Below, piece after piece: positions 1 to 7,949 of a stretch of DNA of 64,000 nt. The notes under the pieces were generated by a model. The model made no database searches. It was given only the letters and a program-made list of their open reading frames with translations, and had not been told where the DNA came from. Source of the stretch: Acidovorax sp. Leaf78 (GTDB lineage: Bacteria; Pseudomonadota; Gammaproteobacteria; Burkholderiales; Burkholderiaceae_C); contig NZ_LMLZ01000022.1 in assembly GCF_001422735.1 (NCBI RefSeq), forward strand, positions 401,660-465,659, written 5' to 3'. The first letter of the stretch is position 1, and each line of letters begins with the position of its first letter. Position numbers and translations under genes: made by a program.

Positions 1-71
1 GGGGTGGGCAGGTAAAACCTTGGGGGCTTCGGCACAGCGTACGACGTCATTTACAAACCAAATCGGCCCCT

Positions 72-106
72 AACGCTTGCCTGCAAAGCGCTAACAGCTA
101 TATTTT
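72..106. repeat. Intergenic AGCTAT/GCGCTT element, copy a
   Basis: Short non-coding element with cgcttgcctgcaaagcgct followed by aacagctat. The same combination of a GCGCTT-type inverted pair and AGCTAT recurs in at least eight other intergenic places in this window. It lies just upstream of the hom leader promoter. Function unknown. The rest of 1-186 shows no convincing gene. Confidence 0.5.
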
Positions 107-186
107 TCATGGCAAATCCGCACGAGTGCATTGACACCACAGCCCCGTGCCGGCGCTTGCGCGCAACACTCGCAGGGCGCCGGCGC

Positions 187-217
187 TTGACGTCCTCCCA
201 AGCCCGTCAGGTACACT
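187..217 (+). promoter_or_regulatory. Candidate sigma70 promoter of the hom leader
   Basis: TTGACG at 187-192 matches a -35 box in five of six bases, and TACACT at 212-217 is a reasonable -10 box. The spacer is 19 bp, which is longer than ideal. Transcription would begin near 224 and read through the leader peptide and terminator before hom. Called by eye. Confidence 0.4.
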
Positions 218-287
218 GCGCCTCTTCATGCCGTACACCACCCCCGCCCTCGCCGCACGCGCCACTGCCTTCCAAGGCATGGGCATG

Positions 288-359
288 ATGCAGCGCGCGT
301 TCTTCGCGCGGGCTGTGGTTGCACGAATGATTACCACCATTACCCCCGCGGCCACCTGA
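288..359 (+). CDS. Threonine/isoleucine-rich leader peptide upstream of hom
   Basis: A 23-codon reading frame (ATG at 288, alternative in-frame ATG at 285) ends MITTITPAAT-stop, so six of the last nine residues are Thr or Ile. This resembles the E. coli thr operon leader, where stalling at Thr/Ile codons controls transcription into homoserine metabolism genes. An AAGG at 274-277 could serve as ribosome site. The stop overlaps the first of three complementary segments (352-358, 367-373, 385-393), and a T-tailed terminator follows at 431-458, before homoserine dehydrogenase. The peptide composition, the structures and the downstream gene agree, so a thr-type attenuator is the best reading. No experiment or alignment was available. 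Confidence 0.7.
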   Translation: MQRAFFARAVVARMITTITPAAT

Positions 360-458
360 GCACGCGCAGGTGGCCGTTTCGGCAGCCACCTGGTGATCGC
401 TCTCTTCTCCCCCAAGACGAATGTGAATGAAACCCAGCTCTGGCAGCTGGGTTTTTTT
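352..458 (+). terminator. Attenuator of hom with competing stems and terminator
   Basis: Segment 1 CCACCTG (352-358) can pair with segment 2 CAGGTGG (367-373). Segment 2 extended (367-374) can pair perfectly with GCCACCTG (385-392). The terminator stem is AACCCAGCT (431-439) with AGCTGGGTT (445-453), followed by a T run to 458. GCCACCTGG (385-393) can also pair with CCAG/TGGC (434-437, 441-444), which would break the terminator and act as antiterminator. A ribosome stalled near the leader end would cover segments 1 and 2 and free segment 3. The pairings are seen directly; the switching logic is inference. Confidence 0.6.
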
Positions 459-503
459 GTTTGTTCGTTTGATTGATTGTTTTGCAGTCGTTTGGAGAAG
501 CCC

Positions 504-1895
504 ATGTTCCGCGATCCCGTCCAGTCCCTAGAAGACCCGTCGTTCCAGCCCACAGCTGCGGCCATGCGCCCCCTGCGCGTGGGCATGATCGGCATTGGCA
601 CCGTGGGCGCGGGCACCTTCCGCGTGCTGGCGCGCAACCAGGCGCTGATCGCGGGCCGCGCGGGCCGGGGCATCGAGGTGGTGGTGGTCGCAGCGCGCAA
701 CCTGGCCCGCGCCGTGAGCGTGGTGGGCAAGGACGTGGCGCTGACCAACGACCCGATGCAGGTCGCCACGCACCCCGACGTGGACGTGCTGGTGGAGGCC
801 GCGGGCGGCACGGGCCCGGCGCGTGACTGGGTGCTGGCCGCCATCCGCGCGGGCAAGCATGTGGTCACGGCCAACAAGGCGCTGCTGGCCGAACACGGCA
901 ACGAGATCTTCGCCGCCGCGCGCCAGCACGGTGTGGCCGTGGCGTACGAGGGCGCGGTGGCCGTCAGCATCCCCATCGTGAAGGCACTGCGCGAGGGCCT
1001 CACGGCCAACCGCATCGAATGGGTGGCGGGCATCATCAACGGCACCACCAATTTCATCCTGAGCAAGATGCGCGATGAAGGCGTGGGCTTTGCCGAGGCC
1101 CTGGCCCAGGCGCAGGCGCTGGGCTATGCCGAAGCCGACCCGACCTTCGACATCGAGGGCATCGACGCGGCGCACAAGATCACGCTGCTGGCGGCCAACG
1201 CGTTCGGCATGCCGCTGCGCTTTGCCGACGCGCAGGTGGAGGGCATCACCGCGCTGCAGGGCCTGGACGTGGCCTGCGCCGAGCAGCTGGGTTTTCGCAT
1301 CAAGCTGCTGGGCGTGGCCCGCCGCCGCCAAGATGGGGACGCCGACGGCGTGGAGCTGCGCGTGCAGCTCGCGCTGGTGCCCGCCACGCACCTGCTGGCG
1401 CATGTGAACGGCTCGATGAACGGCATCATGGTCAAGGGCGACGCCTCGGGCGTGACGATGTACTACGGCGCAGGCGCAGGGTCCGAGCAGACCGCATCGG
1501 CCGTGATCGCCGACCTGGTGGACGTGGCGCGGCTTCACGGCACCCACGCGGCGCAGCGTGTGCCGCACCTGGGCTTTCATGCCAACGCCATCAGCGACGA
1601 CCTGCCCGTGCTGCCCCGCGCCGCCGTGCGCACGCTCCACTACCTGCGCGTGCCCGTGCACCAAGCCCAGCAGATCGAGGCCGTGGGCGCGTGGCTGGCG
1701 GCCCAGCACGTGCCCGTGGCGCAGGTGCAGTTGGCATGCGCCCAGCACGTGCCCGCCGGGGGCACGCCCCAGGTGCTGGTGCTGACCGACGCGGTGGCGC
1801 AGGCCACGGTGGACCTGGCCGTGCACGCACTGGGCGCGCACCCGGCAGTGGCCGGGCCGGTGGTGTCGCTGCGGGTGGAGATGCTGGAGGGGTGA
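504..1895 (+). CDS. hom: Homoserine dehydrogenase
   Basis: 463 residues. It reduces aspartate semialdehyde to homoserine with NAD(P)H in the cytoplasmic Thr/Met branch of aspartate metabolism. The nucleotide-binding GIGTVGAG motif is at residues 30-37, and the catalytic-domain signature GIINGTTNF begins near residue 176. The C-terminal third has the position and length of an ACT-like regulatory domain, but this was not aligned. The ATG at 504 is chosen because GGAGA lies about eight bases upstream; an ATG at 564 would give the more usual 443-residue length. thrC, often next to hom in related bacteria, is not downstream. The Thr/Ile leader peptide supports the assignment and implies control by threonine supply. 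Confidence 0.9.
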   Translation: MFRDPVQSLEDPSFQPTAAAMRPLRVGMIGIGTVGAGTFRVLARNQALIAGRAGRGIEVVVVAARNLARAVSVVGKDVALTNDPMQVATHPDVDVLVEAAGGTGPARDWVLAAIRAGKHVVTANKALLAEHGNEIFAAARQHGVAVAYEGAVAVSIPIVKALREGLTANRIEWVAGIINGTTNFILSKMRDEGVGFAEALAQAQALGYAEADPTFDIEGIDAAHKITLLAANAFGMPLRFADAQVEGITALQGLDVACAEQLGFRIKLLGVARRRQDGDADGVELRVQLALVPATHLLAHVNGSMNGIMVKGDASGVTMYYGAGAGSEQTASAVIADLVDVARLHGTHAAQRVPHLGFHANAISDDLPVLPRAAVRTLHYLRVPVHQAQQIEAVGAWLAAQHVPVAQVQLACAQHVPAGGTPQVLVLTDAVAQATVDLAVHALGAHPAVAGPVVSLRVEMLEG

Positions 1896-1972
1896 TGCCG
1901 AGGGGTTGCCGCGGGTGGTGCCGAGCTGCACGTCGCACCCTGCCATCACCACCCCGCACCCACCCCCACCCC

Positions 1973-2045
1973 CCACCGTTCACGCTGAGCCTGTCGTGGC
2001 GCCGCGCAAGGCTTCGGCAAGCCCAGCCCGAACGGTATGGGTGGG
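1973..2045. repeat. Palindromic intergenic repeat, copy A
   Basis: ACCGTTCACGCTGAGC on the left mirrors AGCCCGAACGGT on the right, around a GC-rich centre containing GCGCAAGGCTTCGGC. A closely similar element lies at 61794-61867. It sits 78 bases beyond hom and can fold into a hairpin, so it may assist termination. It resembles REP-like elements scattered between genes in Comamonadaceae. Confidence 0.65.
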
Positions 2046-2077
2046 TTTGACGGTGCTTGAAGACCCCAGCAGGCCCC

Positions 2078-2122
2078 ATCGCTTGCCTATCAAGCGCCAA
2101 GAGCTATGAATGGCATAGCAAA
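2078..2122. repeat. Intergenic AGCTAT/GCGCTT element, copy b
   Basis: Contains cgcttgcctatcaagcg followed by agctat and ends gcatagcaaa. It matches copy a in layout. It lies between hom and the end of the converging PaiB-like gene. Confidence 0.5.
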
Positions 2123-2128
2123 CAGTGG

Positions 2129-2767
2129 CTAGATGCCAGGCCCTCGTTCCACCAGCGCCGCCATGGCCAGCGCTTGCGGCGTGCCTTCCGCCGTCAGCCC
2201 CTCGACGACGCCGGCGCGGTCCGTGTCCGTGCGGTTCTGGCTCACCTTCCAGATGCCTTCCCAGCGCTCCACCGCCAGCTCCACGCCCACGATGGCGCCC
2301 AGCAATTTCTGCAGGTAGTCGGCGGGCGCGGCGTCCACGTGCCAGGGGTGCGGGCGGTGCGATTCATGCGCCTCGGTCAGGGTGTGCAGGATGGCGCGCA
2401 GGCGCTCGGGGTTGCCGTCTATGGCGCTCAACGTGCCGTGAGCATGCACCGTGGCGTAGTTCCAGGTGGGCACCTGCTTTCCGTCGATGGCCTTGGACGG
2501 GTACCACGACGGCGACACATACGCCTGCGCGCCGTGGAACACGGCCACCGCGTGCTGCGGCAGCAGCGGCCACACGCCGTTGCCACGGCCCACGTGGCCC
2601 ACCAGCGTGCCGTGCGGGCCGCGCGTGGGGTCCAGGTACAGCGGCACGTGGTTGACGTGCAGGGCGCCCTCGTGCGACACGACCAGGGTAGCCAGGGGCT
2701 GGTCCCGCACCAGGCCTTGCAGGACGGCGGCGTCGGTCACCTGGAACTGGCGGTTGGCGATGGTCAT
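2129..2767 (-). CDS. PaiB-like FMN-binding family protein
   Basis: 212 residues, related to the FMN-binding PaiB family with a split-barrel flavin fold (PaiB of Bacillus was described as a negative regulator; many relatives are probably flavoproteins). Family-typical features include the N-terminal region around HVNHVPLYLD, an internal VGHVGRGNGVW and the WNYATVHAHG segment. AAGGAG precedes the ATG at 2767. The upstream OsmC-like gene ends two bases before this start, so the two form a tight operon transcribed away from the MocR regulator. The actual ligand and substrate are unknown. Confidence 0.8.
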   Translation of the reverse strand: MTIANRQFQVTDAAVLQGLVRDQPLATLVVSHEGALHVNHVPLYLDPTRGPHGTLVGHVGRGNGVWPLLPQHAVAVFHGAQAYVSPSWYPSKAIDGKQVPTWNYATVHAHGTLSAIDGNPERLRAILHTLTEAHESHRPHPWHVDAAPADYLQKLLGAIVGVELAVERWEGIWKVSQNRTDTDRAGVVEGLTAEGTPQALAMAALVERGPGI

Positions 2768-2768
2768 G

Positions 2769-3254
2769 TCAGGCTCCTTCCCCTTCAACTTCCAGCACGG
2801 GCGCGCAGTCGATCTGCGTCTTGACCGAATTGGCCAAAAAGCATGCCGCGTGCGCCTGGTGGTGCAGGTCGGCCAGCACCTCTGCGGTCGGTGCGTGCGC
2901 GGCATCAAAGCGTGTGACGGGCCGCAGCAGCACGTGCGAGACCACCAGGCGGCCCTGCGCGTCCTTGGCCATGGTGCCCACGGCCGCATCGGTGTAGCTG
3001 TCCACGCGCCAGCCTGCGCGGCAGGCGAAGTCCAGGAACCACAGCATGTGGCAGCTCGACAGCGCGGCCACATAGGCTTCTTCCGGGTCCACGGCCGCGG
3101 CGTCGGAGTAGGGCAGCGGCACCACATGCGGCGACGACGAGCCGGCCACCACGGCGCCGCCATCGAACTGCCAGCTGTGCGCGCGGTGGTAGCGCTTGTC
3201 CAGAAAGTCGTCGCTGCCACGGGACCAGGCGATGGTGGCGGTGTGCTCGGCCAT
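2769..3254 (-). CDS. OsmC/Ohr family protein
   Basis: 161 residues. OsmC/Ohr proteins are homodimeric cytoplasmic thiol peroxidases that reduce organic hydroperoxides. Two candidate catalytic cysteines are visible: C68 in SSCHMLWFLDFAC and C138 in HAACFLANS, and the length is normal for the family. It is the first gene of a two-gene operon with the PaiB-like flavoprotein, and its start faces the MocR regulator gene across a 100-bp gap. The extra cysteine (C78) and the divergence from classical Ohr make the exact substrate uncertain. Confidence 0.85.
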   Translation of the reverse strand: MAEHTATIAWSRGSDDFLDKRYHRAHSWQFDGGAVVAGSSSPHVVPLPYSDAAAVDPEEAYVAALSSCHMLWFLDFACRAGWRVDSYTDAAVGTMAKDAQGRLVVSHVLLRPVTRFDAAHAPTAEVLADLHHQAHAACFLANSVKTQIDCAPVLEVEGEGA

Positions 3255-3294
3255 AGGATCTTTCTTGTGGGTCCGGGCCTCGCAGGCAGCCCGG

Positions 3295-3314
3295 ATGGTT
3301 TCTAAAATGGTTCT
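3295..3314. promoter_or_regulatory. Direct repeat in the MocR/OsmC divergent promoter
   Basis: ATGGTTTCT (3295-3303) and ATGGTTCT (3307-3314) form a near-perfect direct repeat with starts 12 bp apart, in the gap between the osmC-like and mocR-like genes. MocR-type regulators often bind direct repeats, so this is a candidate operator. No footprint or motif search was done. Confidence 0.35.
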
Positions 3315-3354
3315 TCAGTTTATGGCGGCATTGCCACAACCAAGGGGCCAATTC

Positions 3355-4896
3355 ATGCCGGTTGCCAGAGCCAATCCCAAGACGCCCACCGCCCCCGCTG
3401 GTACATCCAGCGCTCGCCCGGGCCTGCTGCGCCAGCAGGTGTACGAGCAGCTGCGCGGCGCCATCGAGCAAGGGCGGCTGCCCGCAGGCACGCGCCTGCC
3501 ACCGTCGCGCGAGCATGCGGCCGGCCTGGGCGTGTCGCGCAACACCGTGCTGTGGGCCGTGCAGCGCCTGCAGGCCGAAGGGTATGTGGAGGCCCGTGTG
3601 GGCGACGGCACCTATGTGTCGCAGGCCGCGGGTACGGCGCCCACGCAAGGCCTGGTGGCGCCGCCGCGCGGGCTGTCGAAGCGCGGGCAGCTCATCGCAG
3701 AGACGGCGGCGCGCTGGCGGCCGCCGCATGTGGCGGCGCGGGCGTTCCGCATCGGCGCACCCGAGGTGGACACCTTTCCGTTCGCGCTGTGGGACCGCCT
3801 GGCCCGCCAGGCCAGCCCCGGCCAGCGCAGCGCCCGCGCGCAGTACCTGGACCCTGCGGGCGACCCCCAACTGCGCCAGGCCATTGCGCTGTGGCTGTGG
3901 GCGTCGCGCGGCATCCGCTGCGATGCGGCGCAGGTGGTGGTGTGCTCGGGCTCGCAGCAGGGCATCGATCTGATCGCCCGGCTGCTGCTGGACGCGGGCG
4001 ACGAGGTGCTGGTGGAAGACCCCGGCTACCCCGGCATCCGCGCCAGCCTGCTGGGTCACGGCGTGCTGGCGCGGCCCGTTGCGCTGGATGCGCAGGGCCT
4101 GCGCATCGCCGAGGGCGCCGCGCAGTGGCCCGGTGCGCGCATGGCCGTGGTCACGCCCACGCACCAGTTCCCCACCGGCGTGTGCATGCACCTGGCGCGG
4201 CGCCAGGCCCTGCTGCAGTGGGCCCGCACGCACGACGCCTGGGTGGTGGAGGACGACTACGACGGCGAATTCCAGTACGGCAAGCACGATGGCAAGGCCC
4301 AGCGCGTGCCCGCCCTGTGCAGCCTGCCGGGCTCGGAGCGGGTGTTGTACGTGGGCACGTTCTCCAAGACCCTGCACCCCGGGCTGCGCCTGGGCTTCGT
4401 GGTCGTGCCGCCCGCGCTGGTGGAAGCCTTTGCCATGGCCCGCGCCATCACCGACCGGCACGCGCCGGGCGACGCCCAGGCGGTGCTGGCGCGCTTCATC
4501 GCCGAAGGCCACCTGCTGCGCCACCTGCGCCAGATGCGCGAGCTGTACCAGCATCGCCAGCAGGTGCTGATTGATGCCCTGGCCGATGCCAGCGGCGGCG
4601 CACTGCAACTGGCGCCCAGCGACCGGGGCATGCACCTGCTGCTGGAAAGCGCGCCCGGCAGCAACGACGAAGCCCTGAGCCGCAGCGCGCTCACCGCCGG
4701 GGTGATGCTGGCGCCCCTGTCGCGCTACGCGATGGAGTCGACCCGGCGCGGCTGGCTGTTCGGCTATGCGGGCTACAGCGAGGCCGAGATCGTGGCCGCG
4801 GCCCGGGTGGTGGCAGCTTTGTCCTTGCCACACGTGCGCGCGCCGCATACAAACGTGTCGTCCACCCCGCCACACACCCGCAGAAAGACGGCATGA
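3355..4896 (+). CDS. MocR/PdxR-type GntR regulator with aminotransferase domain
   Basis: 513 residues. The N-terminal GntR winged helix spans about residues 25-95 (LPPSREHAAGLGVSRNTVLWA). A fold-type-I aminotransferase-like domain follows (about 130-500), with the PLP-binding lysine K338 in VGTFSKTLHPG and DDYDGEF earlier. Such regulators sense PLP or an amino compound and often control the divergent operon, here OsmC/PaiB-like genes. The ATG at 3355 has AGGGG seven bases upstream and begins just before the DNA-binding domain. Its stop overlaps the next gene as ATGA, so translation is probably coupled. The effector is unknown. Confidence 0.88.
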   Translation: MPVARANPKTPTAPAGTSSARPGLLRQQVYEQLRGAIEQGRLPAGTRLPPSREHAAGLGVSRNTVLWAVQRLQAEGYVEARVGDGTYVSQAAGTAPTQGLVAPPRGLSKRGQLIAETAARWRPPHVAARAFRIGAPEVDTFPFALWDRLARQASPGQRSARAQYLDPAGDPQLRQAIALWLWASRGIRCDAAQVVVCSGSQQGIDLIARLLLDAGDEVLVEDPGYPGIRASLLGHGVLARPVALDAQGLRIAEGAAQWPGARMAVVTPTHQFPTGVCMHLARRQALLQWARTHDAWVVEDDYDGEFQYGKHDGKAQRVPALCSLPGSERVLYVGTFSKTLHPGLRLGFVVVPPALVEAFAMARAITDRHAPGDAQAVLARFIAEGHLLRHLRQMRELYQHRQQVLIDALADASGGALQLAPSDRGMHLLLESAPGSNDEALSRSALTAGVMLAPLSRYAMESTRRGWLFGYAGYSEAEIVAAARVVAALSLPHVRAPHTNVSSTPPHTRRKTA

Positions 4897-5921
4897 CCAC
4901 TTTGAAGAAAATCGCGTTCACCTCGTGCATGTCGACCGAGGTTTTTTCCGCACGCCAGCCCGTCTGGGAAGACATAGGCTGGCACAAGCCCGACGTGCTG
5001 GTGTTGCTGGGCGACTCGATCTACATCGATTGCCCCTGGCCCAAAGGACCCGACGGCATGGTCACCGAACCCGCATTGCTGAACCCAAGCGATTTTGCGG
5101 CGCATGTGCACCGCCTGTACCGCAAGCAACTGGCAGTGCCCGAGTTTCGGACACTGCTGCAGCAAGACGGACTGGCCACTTACGCGATCTGGGATGACCA
5201 CGACTTCCTGTGGAACGACGCGCGTCAACAGCAGGCCTTGAGCCACTTGGAGCACGCGGTCTACTCCAGCAATCTGTTTCAGTGCTGGCGCGACGCATTG
5301 GCGGGTGTTGCGCCGTTCCCAGTCACCGCGATGGACCCGCGGGTGCTCAAGAACATCGGCGTGCCGCGAGGGCAAGTGCGCTTCAACGACGCCATGCCTG
5401 GCTACCGCTGCCAGGTGCTGTTTGCCGGGTCGGTGGTGCTGCACCTGACGGACGGGCGCTCGTGGCGCGACGGGCCGACGCTGTTGGGCACCCAGCAAAA
5501 AGCCACGATGCAGGCGCGCATGGCCGACTATCCGAACGCGCGGCATCTGGTGGCCAGCGGTTCGACCATCAACGGCTGGGAGATCAACGGCTGGAAGCAC
5601 TATCCCGAAGACCTGAGGTGGCTGTTGGCGTTGGCCGAAACGTATGACGTGCGCGTGCTCAGCGGAGACATCCACGAGATTGATCGCAAGGCCACATGGA
5701 CGGAAAAGGGTGGGCGCCAGCTGCACGAGTACATCGCCTCCGGGGCGGCAGTGGATTTCGCTCCACCGTTGCTCGCCGGGTTTTTCCCAGCCAACATTCC
5801 TGTGACAGCCCAGCGCCAGTTCGGGCTGATCACCCTTCAGGATGGTCTGCCTCCCAACGTGCAGTTCTTCAAGGACGGACGGCGACAGGGCGACATCAGC
5901 GACCCGGTACCGGGCGCCTGA
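4893..5921 (+). CDS. PhoD-like alkaline phosphatase family protein
   Basis: 342 residues. PhoD-family metallophosphatases hydrolyse phosphate mono- or diesters using Fe/Ca-type metal centres. The motifs seen are GDSIYID (metal ligand D41), WDDHD (100-104) and LSGDIHE (D259, H261), in the expected order. There is no signal peptide, unlike classical Tat-exported PhoD, so a cytoplasmic role is likely. It overlaps the MocR gene by four bases and is probably its co-expressed partner. Base composition is slightly less GC-rich than its neighbours. The true substrate cannot be told from sequence. Confidence 0.8.
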   Translation: MTTLKKIAFTSCMSTEVFSARQPVWEDIGWHKPDVLVLLGDSIYIDCPWPKGPDGMVTEPALLNPSDFAAHVHRLYRKQLAVPEFRTLLQQDGLATYAIWDDHDFLWNDARQQQALSHLEHAVYSSNLFQCWRDALAGVAPFPVTAMDPRVLKNIGVPRGQVRFNDAMPGYRCQVLFAGSVVLHLTDGRSWRDGPTLLGTQQKATMQARMADYPNARHLVASGSTINGWEINGWKHYPEDLRWLLALAETYDVRVLSGDIHEIDRKATWTEKGGRQLHEYIASGAAVDFAPPLLAGFFPANIPVTAQRQFGLITLQDGLPPNVQFFKDGRRQGDISDPVPGA

Positions 5922-5980
5922 CACCCACGGGCGGTTGCCAGGCCCAGCCATCGCAGTACCGCAGTTAACCCGCTACCGCG

Positions 5981-7117
5981 CTACCGCGCTGCAGTGCCCG
6001 CGCCTGCGTCCACCGCCGCCCCGCGCCACCACTGCTTCGACAGCGCAGGCCGCCGAATATCCAGCCGCTCCCCCATCACGGGCGCCACCAGCGGGACGCC
6101 CGCCTTGTCGGCCAGTGCGGTGATGCGGTCGAACGGGTCGGTCCACACGTGCATCGCCAGATCGAACGTGCCGTTGTGGATGGGCATCAAATGGTGGCCC
6201 TTCACGTCCAGGTGGGCCTGCAGGCTTTCCTCGGGCTGCATGTGAACGTCGGGCCATTGGGCATCGTAGGCGCCGGTTTCGATCATGGTCAGGTCGAACG
6301 GGCCGAAGCGCTCGCCGATGGCCTTGAAGCCGTCGAAGTAGCCCGTGTCGCCGCTGAAGAAGATGCGCGTCGCATCGGTGCCTTCGCCTGCCTCCATCAC
6401 CCACGACGCCCACAGCGTGCGGTTGCCGTCGGACAGCGTGCGGCCCGAGAAGTGTTGCGCGGGCGTGGCTACCAGCTTCACGCCGGCGATGGTGGTGCCT
6501 TGCCACCAGTCGAACTGCTGCACCTTGGCCGCCGGCACGCCCCAGGCGATGAGGCGGTCGCCCACGCCCAGCGGCGTGACGAAGTGCGCGACCTTGGGGG
6601 CCAGCTGCAGGATGGCCGCGTGGTCCAGGTGGTCGTAGTGGTCGTGCGACAGCACCACGCCGGTGATGGGCGGCAGCTCGTCGATGGCAATCGGCGGCGC
6701 ATGGAAGCGCTTGGGGCCCATGAAGGAAAACGGCGAGGCACGCTCGGAGAACACCGGGTCGGTCAGCCAGAACTGGCCCTGCAGCTTGAGCAGCATGGTC
6801 GAGTGGCCCAGGCGCCACAGGCTCAGGTCCGGCGCGGCCAGCAGGTCGGTCTGCGTGAGCGGCAGCACCTGGGGCGGCTTTGCGGGCACCGCATCGGCGG
6901 GCTTGTCGGTCATGAAGCGCCACATGATGCCCATCGTCTTGGCAAAACCCGGCGCCTGGCGCGGCGCGGCGTTGCGGAACTTGCCGTCCACCTGTTGGGG
7001 CGACTGTTCATACGATGTTGCCGGCAGGGAGGTGCAGGAAAGGATGCTGTAGGCCATGGCGGTGACGACGGTAAGGATGAGGAAGATGCGGGGAATTGGT
7101 GGAATGCGGCGAAGCAT
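5981..7117 (-). CDS. Metallo-beta-lactamase-fold hydrolase, probable lipoprotein
   Basis: 378 residues. The N-terminus has an uncleaved-looking hydrophobic stretch ending SILSC, with C28 as candidate lipidation site (the -2 Leu is atypical). The MBL motif HDHYDHLD (H158, H160, D162, H163) and a later SGDTGYFDG are intact, so two-zinc hydrolase activity is expected. The arrangement resembles the NAPE-PLD/UlaG-like branch, so a phosphodiester or lactone may be the substrate. It is divergent from a TetR regulator with a shared palindromic operator, which suggests TetR repression. The preceding reading frame extends upstream, but 7117 gives the natural export signal. Confidence 0.82.
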   Translation of the reverse strand: MLRRIPPIPRIFLILTVVTAMAYSILSCTSLPATSYEQSPQQVDGKFRNAAPRQAPGFAKTMGIMWRFMTDKPADAVPAKPPQVLPLTQTDLLAAPDLSLWRLGHSTMLLKLQGQFWLTDPVFSERASPFSFMGPKRFHAPPIAIDELPPITGVVLSHDHYDHLDHAAILQLAPKVAHFVTPLGVGDRLIAWGVPAAKVQQFDWWQGTTIAGVKLVATPAQHFSGRTLSDGNRTLWASWVMEAGEGTDATRIFFSGDTGYFDGFKAIGERFGPFDLTMIETGAYDAQWPDVHMQPEESLQAHLDVKGHHLMPIHNGTFDLAMHVWTDPFDRITALADKAGVPLVAPVMGERLDIRRPALSKQWWRGAAVDAGAGTAAR

Positions 7118-7151
7118 AAGTGCTTTTTCCGAAAAGTGCACTGCACAGTGT

Positions 7152-7176
7152 AGTTCACTTTTATAAAAAGTAAACT
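7152..7176. promoter_or_regulatory. Palindromic TetR-type operator
   Basis: A 25-bp near-perfect palindrome has the arms AGTTCACTTTT (7152-7162) and AAAAGTAAACT (7166-7176), one mismatch pair and ATA at the centre. It lies in the 79-bp gap between the divergent MBL and tetR genes. A second related half-site region GTGCACTGCACAGTG lies at 7136-7150. Autoregulation by the adjacent TetR protein is inferred. Confidence 0.6.
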
Positions 7177-7196
7177 CCCCGGTGTAAAATGGGGCC

Positions 7197-7850
7197 ATGA
7201 CCGAGCCTGCCACAGTGATTGCCCCCACCCGCCTGACCGACCGCAAGCGCGAGGCCATCGTGCAGGCCGCCATCGGCGAGTTCCGCGAACATGGTTTCAA
7301 CGGCACCAGCATGGACCGCGTGGCCGCGGCGGCCGAGGTGTCCAAGCGCACGGTGTACAACCACTTTCCCAGCAAGGACGAGCTGTTCGGCGCCATCCTG
7401 GACCACCTGTGGGACCGCAGCCATTCGCTGCCCGACGTGGCCTACGACGCGCACCAGCCGCTGCGCGCACAGTTGCTGGCGGTGCTGGACCAGAAGATGG
7501 AGCTGCTGAACGACGCGAGCTTCATCGACCTGTCGCGCATGGCGATGGCCGAGATGATGCACACCCCCGAGCGCGCCCGGGCCATGGTGGCGCGCCTGTC
7601 CGAGAAGGAGGAGGGCCTGCCCCGCTGGATTCGCGCCGCCCAGCAGGACGGCGCACTGCGCGCGGGCGTGGACCCGCAGTACGCCGCCCACCAGCTGCAC
7701 GGCATGGTCAAGTCGTTCGCCTTCTGGCCCCAACTGGCCATGGGCGGCGCACCGCTCACCGCGCCCGAGCAGCAGCAGGTACTGGGCGATGCGGTGGACA
7801 TGTTCCTGGGCTTCTATGCGGTACCGCGCCAGGGCGCTGCAGCCGTTTGA
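7197..7850 (+). CDS. TetR/AcrR family transcriptional regulator
   Basis: 217 residues. The N-terminal helix-turn-helix occupies about residues 15-62 (AAEVSKRTVYNHFPSKDELF), followed by an all-helical ligand-binding domain of the AefR-like type. It probably binds the palindrome at 7152-7176 and represses itself and the divergent MBL lipoprotein gene. The inducer is unknown. The start at 7197 lies right after the operator region, giving a short leader. Confidence 0.9.
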   Translation: MTEPATVIAPTRLTDRKREAIVQAAIGEFREHGFNGTSMDRVAAAAEVSKRTVYNHFPSKDELFGAILDHLWDRSHSLPDVAYDAHQPLRAQLLAVLDQKMELLNDASFIDLSRMAMAEMMHTPERARAMVARLSEKEEGLPRWIRAAQQDGALRAGVDPQYAAHQLHGMVKSFAFWPQLAMGGAPLTAPEQQQVLGDAVDMFLGFYAVPRQGAAAV

Positions 7851-7949
7851 AGCCGTTTTGATGGCGCCTTGATCCTGCCTTTTTGAAACCGCGAGCCGTT
7901 ACGCTCGCCGCTCCACCGGTCTCTTCATCCACTCACCCGCAGCGCCGCC

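Noticed and set aside
131-136. TTGACA -35-like sequence upstream of the hom leader
   Set aside because: No -10 at suitable spacing; the pair at 187-217 is better placed.
2905-4875. 656-codon minus-strand frame
   Set aside because: It overlaps the real MocR and OsmC genes and has no family motif; an antisense frame caused by GC bias.
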